From: Pseudomonadota bacterium
GTDB lineage: Bacteria; Pseudomonadota; Alphaproteobacteria; Rhizobiales; Xanthobacteraceae
Assembly (NCBI GenBank): GCA_023423415.1
Contig: JAFAFP010000173.1
Location: forward strand, 1-64,000
DNA: 64,000 bases
Direction of reading: 5' to 3'
The position numbers and the translations under genes are program-made. The first letter of the stretch is position 1. The number at the start of each line of letters is the position of its first letter. The notes beneath the pieces were generated by a model, which ran no database searches, was not told where the DNA came from, and saw only the letters and a list, made by a program, of their open reading frames with translations. Of this stretch, positions 10,494 through 19,486 are shown piece after piece.

Positions 10494-10814
10494 TCAGTCA
10501 TGTCCCGTCATCCGCTTGGTCTGCGCGGACTTCGGCTCGAAGGGATAAACGGTCTGCTCAAGAAAAAGTCCAGCTAGCGTGAACGGATCATTTTCCGCAA
10601 ATGCGCGGGCGGCAACCAAATTTGGAAAATGGCAAACGATGAAACTCCCCTGAGGAACGCGACGGCTGTCGTCGTACAGCACGCCCCCGGAAAGGATATT
10701 GCCGCTAAACCTTGCGAAATAGGCGCGATGCGCGACGGCAGCAGTTTCCCGCGCCGTGCTTTGAGGATCGTCGTGTCGCCAGACGACAAACAGTTCGTTC
10801 TCCGGCACGCTCAT
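10494..10814 (-). CDS. YciI-like (YCII domain) protein
   Basis: 106 residues from the ATG at 10814, whose ATGA overlaps the stop of the upstream acyl-CoA synthetase gene; a longer frame upstream would lie inside that gene. The sequence MSVPENELFVVWRHDDPQS followed by RAYFARFSGNILSGGVLYDD and PQGSFIVCHFPN fits the ferredoxin-like YCII fold (usual length about 95-110). Such small enzymes often act as dehydrohalogenase- or isomerase-like partners in aromatic catabolism. The coupling to the CoA synthetase suggests a role in the same pathway; the reaction is unknown. Confidence 0.8.
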   Translation of the reverse strand: MSVPENELFVVWRHDDPQSTARETAAVAHRAYFARFSGNILSGGVLYDDSRRVPQGSFIVCHFPNLVAARAFAENDPFTLAGLFLEQTVYPFEPKSAQTKRMTGHD

Positions 10815-12955
10815 GCAAGCCCCTTGAACAGCCTCACCACTGAGTCGACGGCGACACACCCCTCCCCTCTTGGTCTGACCAGCACAGGATTAAGTTCGAC
10901 AGAATGAACCCTGCCGCCCTCCGCCACGACACTCTGAGAGAGACTGCTGATCAAGTCGGTCACTGCCTCGACATCAAGCGGCGCGCCTCCGCGCACACCG
11001 TCGAGCAGAGGGAAACCACGCAGCGACCGGATCATCCGCTCGGCTTCCGCAACCGACAGCGGTGGTAGACCGATCTGAACATCATCCAGCACCTCGACCA
11101 GCGTGCCACCAAAGCCCACCGCGATGACCGGACCGAATACCGGATCATTTCGCGTACCGACAATGAGTTCGGCTTCGCCACTCTCCATCGCGGAGATCAG
11201 TACTCCCTCAAATTCAGAAATTGATGATTTCTCGGCTGCGGCGCGGATCGCGTTAAAGGCCGTCTCGACCTCAGCCTCAGTTTTCAGGTCGAGCATGACG
11301 CCGCCAACATCGCTTTTATGGATGATCGTGCGGCTGAGAAGCTTCGCTGCGACTGGCAATCCAAGATTTCGAGTTGCTTCGATTGCCTCGATTGGTGATT
11401 GTACGACTATGTCGCGGCTGACTTGAATACCCCAGCTCGCTACAAACTCTTTCGATGCAGCCTCGTGAAGCGTATCCAGTTGCTCGCTCGCATTGACTGG
11501 CAAAGACAGGAGGCTTGGGCGGGTGACGCTGAAGCGAACACGATTCAGCATCGCCACCAACTTGATACAGCGACTAGGATCTTCGACGACCCAGAACCCC
11601 TCAGCCTCAAGCTGAGCTCGGGTCGATGAATCGAAAATGCCACAGATGCCAACAAGAATGTGCCGCTGCTTCGTCGCCACCCAAGAGAAGTGTCGTCGCA
11701 TCTCGTCGAAAAGGCGTGGCACCAATCCAAGATGATTGATGAAGACAAGGCAGGTGTCGAAGCCGCCCGTCTCTACAAGGCGCTGCGAAAGCCGTGGCAT
11801 GAAGGACATGTCCGCCATACCGGGCCCAGCCACGTCGATTGGATTCGATGCTCCCACCGAGGGGAATTCCTCCGCGAGGGCCGCCGCGACGCCGACTTCG
11901 AGTGGATCGAGTGACAGTCCGTTCCGCTCGGCCGCGTCGGTAAACATCACCGCCGCTCCGCCTGATGTTGAGATCGCGGCGGTCCGGCGGGGTCCCAGCG
12001 CGTCCGAAGAGACGAGTGCCGCAGTTAGGTCGACAAGGTCAACAATACTATCGACACGCAAAGCCCCCATACGTTCGATCACGGCATCATAGACACGGTC
12101 CTCACCGGCGAGCGAGGCGGTATGGCTTTGCACCGCCTCGGCTCCCTTTACCGTGGTCCCGACCTTCAGCACCAACACTGGTTTGCCGTTCGCCGCCGCT
12201 TTCTCCAAGGCGGCGGTGAATTTCGCGCCGTCCGATGTCCCCTCAAGATAGGTGACGATGACCTTTGTGGCGGGGTCGTCTGCCAGGAATGCAATGCTTT
12301 CCGACACGTCGACGTCGATCTGGTTTCCTGTCGTTATCCATTTCGACACACCGAGGCCGCGCTCGCGCAGATGCGAGAGGATATAGCTGCCGATGGCGCC
12401 GCTCTGGCTAACGATGCCGATGGTGCCGCGTTTGGGCCAGCCCCGGACATGTGTCCCCTCAACCTCCAGCGCATTGGTGAAAGTTCCAGCAAAACCATTC
12501 TCGATATTCATCAGGCCAAGGCAGTTCGGCCCGAGGATCCTCATGCCTGAAGCGCTCGCGATGGAAGCCAGTTCTTTCTGGGCCGCGCTGCCTTGCTCGT
12601 CCGCTTCCGCGAAGCCGGCGCTAAAGACGATCAATGCCTTGACCTCCTTGGCGGCGCAGGCGCGCACGGCGTCAAGAATCTGGCTGCGCGGAACGGCGAG
12701 GATCGCACAATCCACAGGGCCAGGCACATCGGCGATGCTGCGGAAGGCGGGCAGCCCCTGTACCTCGGCAGCCTTTGGGTTGATCGGAAACAGCTGGCCT
12801 GAAAAACCAAGGGTCTTGCAGTAGGAAACCGGCAGCCCGCCGATCTTGTGCGGATCAGTCGAGGCACCGATGATGGCAACCGTTTCGGGATTGAAAAACG
12901 CCTCAAGGCCCGCGCGCGAGATTACTTCCTTTGCCTTGATATCGTGAAGAGTCAT
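10811..12955 (-). CDS. ADP-forming acyl-CoA synthetase (acetate-CoA ligase family)
   Basis: 714-residue fused alpha-beta NDP-forming synthetase. An N-terminal CoA-binding Rossmann domain (VAIIGASTDPHKIGGLPV, about residues 29-46) is followed by a succinyl-CoA-ligase-like domain with ILGPNCLGLMN and SQSGAIGSYI. The phospho-His is in VQSHTASLAGEDRV near 275, and an ATP-grasp domain (about 490-710) contains LPVAAKLLSRTIIHKSDVGG. It makes an acyl-CoA from acid, ATP and CoA, releasing ADP and phosphate. It overlaps the DUF35 gene (4 bp) and the YciI gene (4 bp), so all belong to one operon. The substrate is probably the acid processed by the neighbouring monooxygenase and thiolase-like protein. 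Confidence 0.88.
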   Translation of the reverse strand: MTLHDIKAKEVISRAGLEAFFNPETVAIIGASTDPHKIGGLPVSYCKTLGFSGQLFPINPKAAEVQGLPAFRSIADVPGPVDCAILAVPRSQILDAVRACAAKEVKALIVFSAGFAEADEQGSAAQKELASIASASGMRILGPNCLGLMNIENGFAGTFTNALEVEGTHVRGWPKRGTIGIVSQSGAIGSYILSHLRERGLGVSKWITTGNQIDVDVSESIAFLADDPATKVIVTYLEGTSDGAKFTAALEKAAANGKPVLVLKVGTTVKGAEAVQSHTASLAGEDRVYDAVIERMGALRVDSIVDLVDLTAALVSSDALGPRRTAAISTSGGAAVMFTDAAERNGLSLDPLEVGVAAALAEEFPSVGASNPIDVAGPGMADMSFMPRLSQRLVETGGFDTCLVFINHLGLVPRLFDEMRRHFSWVATKQRHILVGICGIFDSSTRAQLEAEGFWVVEDPSRCIKLVAMLNRVRFSVTRPSLLSLPVNASEQLDTLHEAASKEFVASWGIQVSRDIVVQSPIEAIEATRNLGLPVAAKLLSRTIIHKSDVGGVMLDLKTEAEVETAFNAIRAAAEKSSISEFEGVLISAMESGEAELIVGTRNDPVFGPVIAVGFGGTLVEVLDDVQIGLPPLSVAEAERMIRSLRGFPLLDGVRGGAPLDVEAVTDLISSLSQSVVAEGGRVHSVELNPVLVRPRGEGCVAVDSVVRLFKGLA

Positions 12956-13326
12956 CTAGCAACCTCTGCGACAAGAACGTTCCCGGCTTCCATTGAAAGG
13001 GCGGGGTTGATGAGCACGCGTTGTCCGACCTGCGGAACATATCCCTCGGGGGTCGCCAGACGAGCAAGCACCCGAGGCCCGTCGTCCAGATCGACGAACG
13101 CAAGAAGAAGCGGATTTCGCGGACCGGCGTAGTTGACCGGATACAGGTGACTGCGCGTCCAGGAGTAGAGCGTCCCCGCCCCGCTCAAAGCCGTCCAGCT
13201 TCGGTCCCGCCGTCCGGTACGGATATTATAATCGCTACCCCAGTGCGCACCCGTGCCGGTCGCAGTGTCGATCTGGAAGCACAGGCACGGCTCACCAGAG
13301 TCATCAGCGGCCTCAACCCTATGCAT
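12952..13326 (-). CDS. DUF35 / OB-fold thiolase-partner protein
   Basis: 124 residues. The C-terminal OB-fold is recognisable (GTLYSWTRSHLYPVNYAGPRN in part, then PLLLAFVDLDDGPRVLARL and VGQRVLINPALS). Family members normally carry an N-terminal rubredoxin-like zinc ribbon with two CxxC pairs; here only a CLC sequence is present and the ribbon seems lost. DUF35 proteins form complexes with thiolase- or SCP2-like enzymes (for example the ChsH2/Ltp2 aldolase system). The gene overlaps the thiolase-like gene by 8 bp and the CoA synthetase by 4 bp, consistent with a complex. Confidence 0.8.
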   Translation of the reverse strand: MHRVEAADDSGEPCLCFQIDTATGTGAHWGSDYNIRTGRRDRSWTALSGAGTLYSWTRSHLYPVNYAGPRNPLLLAFVDLDDGPRVLARLATPEGYVPQVGQRVLINPALSMEAGNVLVAEVAR

Positions 13327-14515
13327 TCGAAATCACCATGCAGTTGCTCGTTCCCCAGGATCGCCCGTAAGGCATGACCCCGATCCCGGTCACTAATGCA
13401 TACCGGGCTTCGGGCACCTGCCGCGCTTCTGCCTGATGCGCCACCTGGCGCACCGCCTCGAGAAACAACTGTCCGCCGCAAGCAAGTCCGGTCTGACCGC
13501 AGCCGATCAGGCCGCCCCCAGGGTTGATTGGTAGCTTGCCCGCCGGAGAAATATCCGTTCGCGCCAAAAATTGGCTGCCTTCTCCGCGCGCGCAGTAACC
13601 AAAGGCTTCAAGCTGCAGTGCTACGGCAATAAGGAAATCATCGTAGAGGCAAAGCAGGTCGAGATCCTCGCGCCGGACTCCTGCGGCCTCGAGCACCGAT
13701 GCCGCAATTCGCGCGTGGCCAGGTCGCAGCATGTCGGCGCGAGGGTCATGGATGTCCGGGTTGGTTATCTCACCATAGGACAACAGCCGCGCCACCGCCC
13801 GCAGTCCCATCCGTGTTGCCGTTTCGCCACGCATCAGGATCAGGCCATTGGCTCCATCGCAAGGCATGACGGAATCGAGAAGCGTCAGCGGCTCGGAGAG
13901 CACGCGCGCGCGCAGATAATCGTCAGGCGTCACTGCGCTGCGCAGCTTGGGATAGGACAACTCGTTGCTGGCCGCATTTGACCGTTGAGTGCAAAGAAGG
14001 TTGGCCAACCCGTGGCGATCCAATCCGTACTCGGCGATGTAACGCGTCATGATCATCCCGAAGGTGCCCGGCGCGCCGAAAAGCCCAGTGGGATCTGCAA
14101 TCTCGGTGCGGTGAGCGCCGAATACGGAAAGGTCGCGAGTCGAGGGAGCATCGGCATGCACCAAAAGCGCCGCTTCACAACGATGGTCGGAGAGAGCCGC
14201 CGCAGTTGCGGCAATACCGGACAGGACGGAGGCACCACCGCATGCGGCAAGATTCTGCCAGACAGGCGCAATCCCGAGATACTCGGCACAATAGTTGGCC
14301 CAGAAAGGATTCCCTGCTTCGCTGAGCGGCAGGACGGTCGAAAAGCCATCGATGCCGCCCGGCTCTAACCCGCACTGTTTGAAAAGTGCTTCAGCAACAT
14401 CGGCGGCAAGCTCATAGGCCGACCGACCAGTGTTGCGCAAGATGGGGGTTTCGGAAAAGGCGACGACAACAATATCGTCATCGTCGCGACCAAATGACAG
14501 AATACCTTTTGTCAT
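13319..14515 (-). CDS. Thiolase-like protein (SCP2/lipid-transfer thiolase family)
   Basis: 398 residues. FSETPILRNTGRSAYELAADVA near the N-terminus and NLAACGGASVLSGIA near residue 90 place it in the thiolase superfamily with a Cys at the usual nucleophile site. In the C-terminal half the family motif NPSGG...GHPxGATG appears as NPGGGLIGCGQTGLACGG: the catalytic His of GHP is replaced, and the usual CxG near the end is not evident. Together with an adjacent DUF35 gene this resembles non-thiolytic members such as the Ltp2-type retro-aldolase. A C-C cleavage of a CoA thioester is a reasonable guess, not shown. Confidence 0.85.
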   Translation of the reverse strand: MTKGILSFGRDDDDIVVVAFSETPILRNTGRSAYELAADVAEALFKQCGLEPGGIDGFSTVLPLSEAGNPFWANYCAEYLGIAPVWQNLAACGGASVLSGIAATAAALSDHRCEAALLVHADAPSTRDLSVFGAHRTEIADPTGLFGAPGTFGMIMTRYIAEYGLDRHGLANLLCTQRSNAASNELSYPKLRSAVTPDDYLRARVLSEPLTLLDSVMPCDGANGLILMRGETATRMGLRAVARLLSYGEITNPDIHDPRADMLRPGHARIAASVLEAAGVRREDLDLLCLYDDFLIAVALQLEAFGYCARGEGSQFLARTDISPAGKLPINPGGGLIGCGQTGLACGGQLFLEAVRQVAHQAEARQVPEARYALVTGIGVMPYGRSWGTSNCMVISNA

Positions 14516-14520
14516 GCGGA

Positions 14521-15681
14521 CTAATTCTTGAACTCAAGCCCAACAGGCACATAACGCGCGGTCCGTTGACGTTGCGCATTCAGCCATTCCGACCGATTGA
14601 TCGCGCGCAAGATCGTGGCACGGATCGAGTCCGGGCAAGACAAGAGTCGCCCGTATAGCCGCGAGACACGTTGCGTATGTTCGATGAGCGGGCGCTCAGC
14701 GGCTTCCCACTGGCGCAGCGTTTTTGAGATCGGTTCATCCGAACTCACATGGTAGGCGAGCGATACCGCATTCATCATTGCGCAGGCTGCACCCTGACCT
14801 AAATTCGGCGGCTGAGCATGGACGGCGTCGCCGATCGCTGCCACACGACCCGAAGACCACGCCGTGGCAGTCGTTGCGAAGAATTGATCCCAGCGTTGAT
14901 TTTCGGGCAGCGCTTCAATGATATGACCTTGCAGCGGGAAGCTTCGCGTCCAAAGCTGCTTGTTCGCCGGCATCTGACGGCCCTTCGTGTCGGTAACAAG
15001 CATGGATAGCGCGACGAAAAGCTTACCGTTGTCGTACGGAACGAGCATCAGTCGGCGATTCCGTGACCAGATCTCACGATGCACCCCCTCCTCAAAAGCA
15101 CTTTTGCCTTCGGCGCTGTTGGACAGAACTGCGCGGATCACTCCATCTTTCAAGGGGGTCTTGGTAACCTGCAGACCAATCTGCTGGGGCAACTCGCTGA
15201 ATACGCCGTTCGCAATCACCACCAAATCATATTGGGTCATGTTCCCGCGACTATCAACGACCTCGCCACGCGGTGTGATCTGTGAAATCGTTGTACCAAG
15301 ACACACTTCGACCCCTAATCGCTCGGCGGCGTTATTGAGAGCCTGAAGAATCCGGGAGCGCGCGATATCAAACATGCGGTTGCCGTGCCTGTCGCTGAAG
15401 CGAAGCGTGTGAACAACTGCTCCGTTCGACCGAATGGTTTGCCGCATGCGAACGCATGTGGCGCCAACGATCGCCTCCTCATAGGCATCTAATGCTTCGA
15501 GCACGCGCAGCAAATTTTCAAAGCAAGCAAGCGCGAATCCTTCAACCGGAAGCAATTCCTCGCGCCGCTCGAATATCTTAACTTCCCAGTTTCTCTTCGC
15601 TAGCGCCACCGCCGCGGCAAGCCCGCCCGGTCCAGCTCCGATGATCGCTGCCGTACGACATCTCCCGTCCTCTATCGTCAC
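14521..15681 (-). CDS. FAD-dependent monooxygenase (PHBH/salicylate hydroxylase-like)
   Basis: 386 residues. The FAD dinucleotide motif is IGAGPGGLAAAVAL at residues about 14-27, with FERREELLPVEGFAL, and the second FAD motif GDAVHAQPPNLGQGAACAMMNA lies near 285. This architecture belongs to class A flavoprotein aromatic hydroxylases, which use NAD(P)H and O2. First gene of the leftward five-gene operon, 5 bp before the thiolase-like gene. A MarR gene diverges from it, and a perfect inverted repeat sits in between. It probably hydroxylates an aromatic or heterocyclic acid that the operon then degrades. Confidence 0.87.
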   Translation of the reverse strand: MTIEDGRCRTAAIIGAGPGGLAAAVALAKRNWEVKIFERREELLPVEGFALACFENLLRVLEALDAYEEAIVGATCVRMRQTIRSNGAVVHTLRFSDRHGNRMFDIARSRILQALNNAAERLGVEVCLGTTISQITPRGEVVDSRGNMTQYDLVVIANGVFSELPQQIGLQVTKTPLKDGVIRAVLSNSAEGKSAFEEGVHREIWSRNRRLMLVPYDNGKLFVALSMLVTDTKGRQMPANKQLWTRSFPLQGHIIEALPENQRWDQFFATTATAWSSGRVAAIGDAVHAQPPNLGQGAACAMMNAVSLAYHVSSDEPISKTLRQWEAAERPLIEHTQRVSRLYGRLLSCPDSIRATILRAINRSEWLNAQRQRTARYVPVGLEFKN

Positions 15682-15715
15682 CCTCGACCTCGTTCAGCTA
15701 AAGCTGGCTTGAAAA

Positions 15716-15735
15716 TTAATCAGTTTACTGATTAA
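15716..15735. promoter_or_regulatory. Probable MarR operator
   Basis: TTAATCAG, 4-bp TTTA spacer, CTGATTAA: perfect 8-bp inverted repeat, 34 bp upstream of the monooxygenase start and 25 bp before the divergent MarR frame. Typical size and AT-rich core of MarR sites. Confidence 0.6.
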
Positions 15736-15760
15736 GTCAATCTGACACGAGTATCGGAAC

Positions 15761-16294
15761 GTGTCTTCGCTGTTTGTTCGGCTAGCCCTGCCGCTTGAGC
15801 TCGACAGGAAAGGTGGTCGTATTGTGCGGAAGAAAAAATATGGTCTGATGGAAACTCCAGGCGCCCTCGTTCGGAGGGTCCACCAGATAGCGCTGTCCTT
15901 TTTTTTCAAGCATTGTGGCGATCTCGGCCTCACGCCGGCACAGTATTCGGTTCTCGCCGCTGTAAACGAGCGACCCGGAGTGGATCAGACCGGCGTCATG
16001 GGCCTCATCGCACTCGACCGATCAAACGTTGCGATCGTCGTATCCAAATTGGTCTCAAGCGGCCACCTGAAACGGACGGTCAATCCCGAGGATAGGCGCA
16101 CGAACGCTCTCTCCATCACCACAACTGGACGCAAGCTGCTCGCACAGATGAGCGAACGACTTGAACTGGTGTATGACGACCTTCTTTCGCCACTTGACTC
16201 GCGGGAGCGCGAAACGCTGCTCGCGCTCTTGAAGCGCATATCCAGCACACACAACGAAGAGAGCCGCGCTCCGCTATTCGATCGTCAGAAATAG
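15761..16294 (+). CDS. MarR family transcriptional regulator
   Basis: 177 residues as read from 15761; an internal ATG at 15848 (METPGALVRRVHQ) is an alternative start and gives the more usual length near 148. Winged-helix features: LGLTPAQYSVLAAVNERPGVDQTGV, ALDRSNVAIVVSKLVSSGHLKR as recognition helix, and EDRRTNALSITTTGR as wing. It is divergent from the monooxygenase operon with a perfect inverted repeat between them, so it is the probable local repressor, responding to a pathway substrate or CoA ester. Confidence 0.85.
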   Translation: MSSLFVRLALPLELDRKGGRIVRKKKYGLMETPGALVRRVHQIALSFFFKHCGDLGLTPAQYSVLAAVNERPGVDQTGVMGLIALDRSNVAIVVSKLVSSGHLKRTVNPEDRRTNALSITTTGRKLLAQMSERLELVYDDLLSPLDSRERETLLALLKRISSTHNEESRAPLFDRQK

Positions 16295-16436
16295 CGCGAC
16301 AGATCTTGCCGGAAAGCGCCAGATCTCCAACCCATATCTCCAAGAGCTGCAATCGCCGACTGGCGGATACGGCTCCTCCCAAGAATGCCTGCCATCCCAA
16401 AAATGTAAAAATTTCTAATACTCAGAGGAGGAAACA

Positions 16437-17438
16437 ATGCGATCATTTTGGTCAGTAAAAACAGGACTATCTCGAATAGCCGTAGCAGCTCTTGTTTTCC
16501 AACTGTGGGGTGGAACGTACGCTCACGCGGAGACATTTCCTTCAAGACCAATCAAACTAGTAATTCCTTATTCGCCCGGCGGCCAAACAGATGTCATTGG
16601 GAGGTTATTGGGTGAGAAACTATCAAAGACCATCAAGCAGCCAATTGTTATAGAAAACCGCCCAGGCGCTGGCGGACAAATAGGCATTGAGTATGTCGCG
16701 CGATCTGCTGCTGATGGTTACACACTGGTGCTTACTACCAACATCACGCATCTTTCGATGCCGACAGTTGTCGCGGACCTGAGATACGATCCGGTCAAGG
16801 ATTTTGAAATCGTCGCAACGATTGCGAAGATACCGTATCTTTTGCTCGTTCCAAAAGGCAGCCCATATAGCTCTTTTGACGCCTTTGTCGAAGCGCTGCG
16901 ACAAAATCCAGGAAAGCTCAGTTACGGTTCGGCTGGATTTGGATCGTCCAGTCACCTCATTGCAGCTGACCTTGTCAGAACACTGCAAGCGCAAGCGGTT
17001 CACGTACCATATAAGGGCACCGCTCAGGCCTCTGCCGATCTTGCCACCGGCCGGCTTGATTTTATGTTCGATGGTCCCTCAACAGTTGAGGGGCTCATCA
17101 AGGGAGGTGTCGTCCGAACATTGGCGATTTCGGGAGCCAAATCGCTAGCGATTGCTCCGAACGCCACTCTAATCGCCGATAAGGGTCTGCCGAATTTCTC
17201 GAAGTGGGTTGCAACGAATATTGTACTCGCTCCTTCAGGCACTCCGGCCGACGTAATCGAACGGTTGAACTTCGCGATCCGTGAAGCGACTCGTGACGAG
17301 GAGTTTCAGAAGAAGATAGACGCGCTCGGCCTCGTGCCTGCCGCTACAGAATCAAGGCAGGAGCTTTCCAGCTACTTGACGGAAGAAAGCAACCGAATTC
17401 GTTCAGCAGCCGAAGCACTCGGTCCTTCAAAAAATTGA
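16437..17438 (+). CDS. Tripartite tricarboxylate transporter-type solute receptor (Bug/TctC family)
   Basis: 333 residues with a signal peptide (about 1-31, ending near AHA-ETFPSRPIK). The Bug signature is present: FPSRPIKLVIPYSPGGQTDVIGR, then VIENRPGAGGQIGIEYVARS, and YGSAGFGSSSHL. Such periplasmic proteins bind carboxylates. No TctA/TctB membrane genes are adjacent, as is common for orphan Bugs. AGAGGAGG sits 6-7 bp before the ATG. It may deliver the substrate of the neighbouring monooxygenase operon. Downstream lies decayed sequence. Confidence 0.88.
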   Translation: MRSFWSVKTGLSRIAVAALVFQLWGGTYAHAETFPSRPIKLVIPYSPGGQTDVIGRLLGEKLSKTIKQPIVIENRPGAGGQIGIEYVARSAADGYTLVLTTNITHLSMPTVVADLRYDPVKDFEIVATIAKIPYLLLVPKGSPYSSFDAFVEALRQNPGKLSYGSAGFGSSSHLIAADLVRTLQAQAVHVPYKGTAQASADLATGRLDFMFDGPSTVEGLIKGGVVRTLAISGAKSLAIAPNATLIADKGLPNFSKWVATNIVLAPSGTPADVIERLNFAIREATRDEEFQKKIDALGLVPAATESRQELSSYLTEESNRIRSAAEALGPSKN

Positions 17439-17639
17439 ATTGGCTTCGCCAATAACTTCGCGGCCAAGCGCTTGTTCAGCTCTTGCGCCGCGAAGTTCGA
17501 GCGTGTTGACTTTTGTCACAATGCCACCCTTGTCTATACCGAAAATCTGATTCCTCACATCTTGACGATGCAGCCCACCGAGGATGGCTTGAGAAGCGAT
17601 CCACACAAAGCTCTGAATGGATCGGGATAACGGCGCATC

Positions 17640-17946
17640 TTTGCTCAGCGACCAAAGCGTCCCGGCGGTGCTGCGTTTCTCGGATGAGGACGAAGCGCTG
17701 AGCCTTGCCAACGGCACCGATTACAGCCTCGCCGCCGCGGTCTGGGCTAACAACATTGATCGCGGCCATCGCATGTCGCAACGGCTCAATGCCGGCACGG
17801 TCTGGATCAACACCTATTGCCCGACCGACACGCGTCTGCCATGGGGAGGCATGGGCGGTCAGTCAGGTATTGGCCAGGATCTCGGACGGACCGCAATCGA
17901 GAATTACACCGAGCAAAAGACGGTTTGGTTGCAAATGCGCGGATGA
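17640..17946 (+). pseudogene. Aldehyde dehydrogenase C-terminal fragment
   Basis: About 100 C-terminal residues of an NAD(P)-dependent aldehyde dehydrogenase: VLRFSDEDEALSLANGTDYS, LNAGTVWINTYCP and GRTAIENYTEQKTVWLQM, ending at a normal stop. The first three quarters, including the catalytic Cys and Glu, are absent. The preceding 200 bp (17439-17640) holds no recognisable gene; a minus-strand open frame there (ILGGLHRQDV...TLELRGARAEQALGREVIG) was not identified. Confidence 0.75.
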
Positions 17947-18027
17947 GCGGCACAAGCGAGTTCTTTCTGCATCGTCGTATTGGGCAAAGGGGCATTTGCG
18001 TTGCGTGCTGCGGGACCATCCACGTTA

Positions 18028-18105
18028 TTACAATCCGCGGCACATCCAGTTCGCGTTCGAGCTGCCGAGTGGCTTCCGACAAGGTCGGCTGGGCAACAAA
18101 AGCTC
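18028..18105 (-). pseudogene. Possible LysR HTH fragment
   Basis: One minus-strand frame reads AQPTLSEATRQLERELDVPR, which looks like the recognition helix region of a LysR-type regulator (QPTLSxAIRxLExELG). Other frames of the same bases give FNGRLRDELL, reminiscent of IS3 transposase, so the assignment is uncertain. Only about 25 residues remain. Confidence 0.35.
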
Positions 18106-18164
18106 ATCCCGCAGTCGGCCATTAAAGTCTCGATGAAGGGCATTCTGCATGGGTTTCAGGAGCC

Positions 18165-18625
18165 GACGTGAAGGCGATGTTGCCGGTGCCGATGAATGCC
18201 CCGCCATCGCCCGCCCAGAATTTCGGCGCGGGAATTTGGTGACATCGATATCCTTCCCAGTCAGAATCACCTCGTTCACTGGCGCCCTGTCCCTGGCGAT
18301 GGTGGTGGACTTGATTGGATCGGCCATGATCGAGCGCGTGGCCTCGATCATCTCGCGTAGCGACGGATTGGGGTCGAGACCGACAGCGGCGCATAGCGCT
18401 CCTTGCTCGCGCTTAGCATGTTGGTGAGGATGTGCGAGCCGGTTGTATCGCTCTGCATGTTGTCGAAGAGCAGCGACGCCGGCGATTTCTCCTCTCGCGC
18501 CGCCATATAGGTGATCGCGCCGACCTCCTCGTTGTGATCGACCGGAGCCGAGACACGCTTCAATTCGTCGATCTTGTCGACCTCGGCGAGCCAGCCGCGC
18601 AAATCGCGCCAGGCGTTTCAGCCTT
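18165..18625 (-). pseudogene. UbiD-family decarboxylase N-terminal fragment
   Basis: The minus strand reads WRDLRGWLAEVDKIDELKRV and ITYMAAREEKSPASLLFDN, then after frame changes MIEATRSIMADPIKSTTIA, VILTGKDIDVTKFP and KFWAGDGGAFIGTGNIAF. This is the N-terminal region of a prenylated-FMN UbiD decarboxylase, with at least two frameshifts and no C-terminal catalytic part. UbiD enzymes act on aromatic or acrylic acids, consistent with the catabolic surroundings. Confidence 0.75.
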
Positions 18626-18667
18626 TGAACGTCGGAAAAGAATCATTGCATCACTGTCAAGGGTCAA

Positions 18668-19267
18668 TCAGGGATGAATCTTGGCAAGAAGGCGCAAGCT
18701 GGATTGCCAGCGTGAATTTCGCGCACTCCGCGGCTCCGGCTGTTGAATCATCGCTTCGCCGAAGATCAGCGAATATAGGAGACGCGCGCGCATCTTCGTT
18801 TCTTGCTCGGAAAATCCGATAGCTCGGAATTGCCGGTAAAGAAAATCCAGTCGTCGTTCGTCGACCGTCCGCACCACGATTGCCACGTGCTCGTCCTGGA
18901 TGGCCCATTGGCGTACAGCCATCTCGGCGCGAAAATTTACAGTACCGGCATTGACCTTTTCGAAAAGCCCCCTGAGCGCCTCCTCGGGGGTATTTTTCTG
19001 CGAGTCAATTTCGTCGATGATCGCCTGAGTTTCCTCGTATTGCCAGTGTTTGAGCATTTGGTCGGCGAGTTCGGCACGCGATTTGAAGTGCCAATAGAAA
19101 CTGCCTTTGGTGACGCCAAAGCCGGCACATAGCCGGTCGATGCGAACCGCTTCCGCACCAAATTCGCCAAGCAGGCGGATCCCGCTGTCGATCCAATCCT
19201 GACGCGAAAGCTGACGCGAACTGCCGGTGTTTCGTTCGTTTCGAGTGTCGCGGGTTTTTGCAATCAT
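18668..19267 (-). CDS. TetR family transcriptional regulator
   Basis: About 199 residues from the ATG at 19267 (MIAKTRDTRNER); a GTG at 19324 is a possible longer start. The N-terminal HTH is clear: LSRQDWIDSGIRLLGEFGAE, VRIDRLCAGFGVTKGSFYWHF, with the GSFYWHFKSR pattern of TetR helix 3/4. The C-terminal helical domain binds an unknown ligand. It diverges from the acyl-CoA dehydrogenase operon, and a perfect inverted repeat lies just before that operon's start, so it is the likely repressor, probably sensing an acyl-CoA. Confidence 0.85.
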   Translation of the reverse strand: MIAKTRDTRNERNTGSSRQLSRQDWIDSGIRLLGEFGAEAVRIDRLCAGFGVTKGSFYWHFKSRAELADQMLKHWQYEETQAIIDEIDSQKNTPEEALRGLFEKVNAGTVNFRAEMAVRQWAIQDEHVAIVVRTVDERRLDFLYRQFRAIGFSEQETKMRARLLYSLIFGEAMIQQPEPRSARNSRWQSSLRLLAKIHP

Positions 19268-19452
19268 TTTGACGATATTGCCGATGCGTGAGGTGGCGGC
19301 TTCAGAATATAGACGATTTCCCACACAGAGCCCTGAACGGGTCCGGGGTTTCGAGGCGGGTCCGGTAGCCGGGACCTTGTTGCAAATGGTCCCACCAAAC
19401 GCTGTTCGATCTCATGACCTGCAACATTGACAGAAGCAAGATATTGCCCTTA

Positions 19453-19477
19453 TCCATACCACACTAGATGGTATGGA
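19453..19477. promoter_or_regulatory. Probable TetR operator
   Basis: TCCATACCA, 7-bp spacer, TGGTATGGA: perfect 9-bp inverted repeat ending 9 bp before the acyl-CoA dehydrogenase ATG. It would block transcription or translation initiation of the operon when bound. Confidence 0.6.
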
Positions 19478-19486
19478 GCCAATGTT

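Noticed and set aside
18028..18105. IS3 transposase fragment suggested by FNGRLRDELL
   Set aside because: Only ten residues match, and flanking residues do not continue as transposase; the LysR-like reading in another frame is as good.
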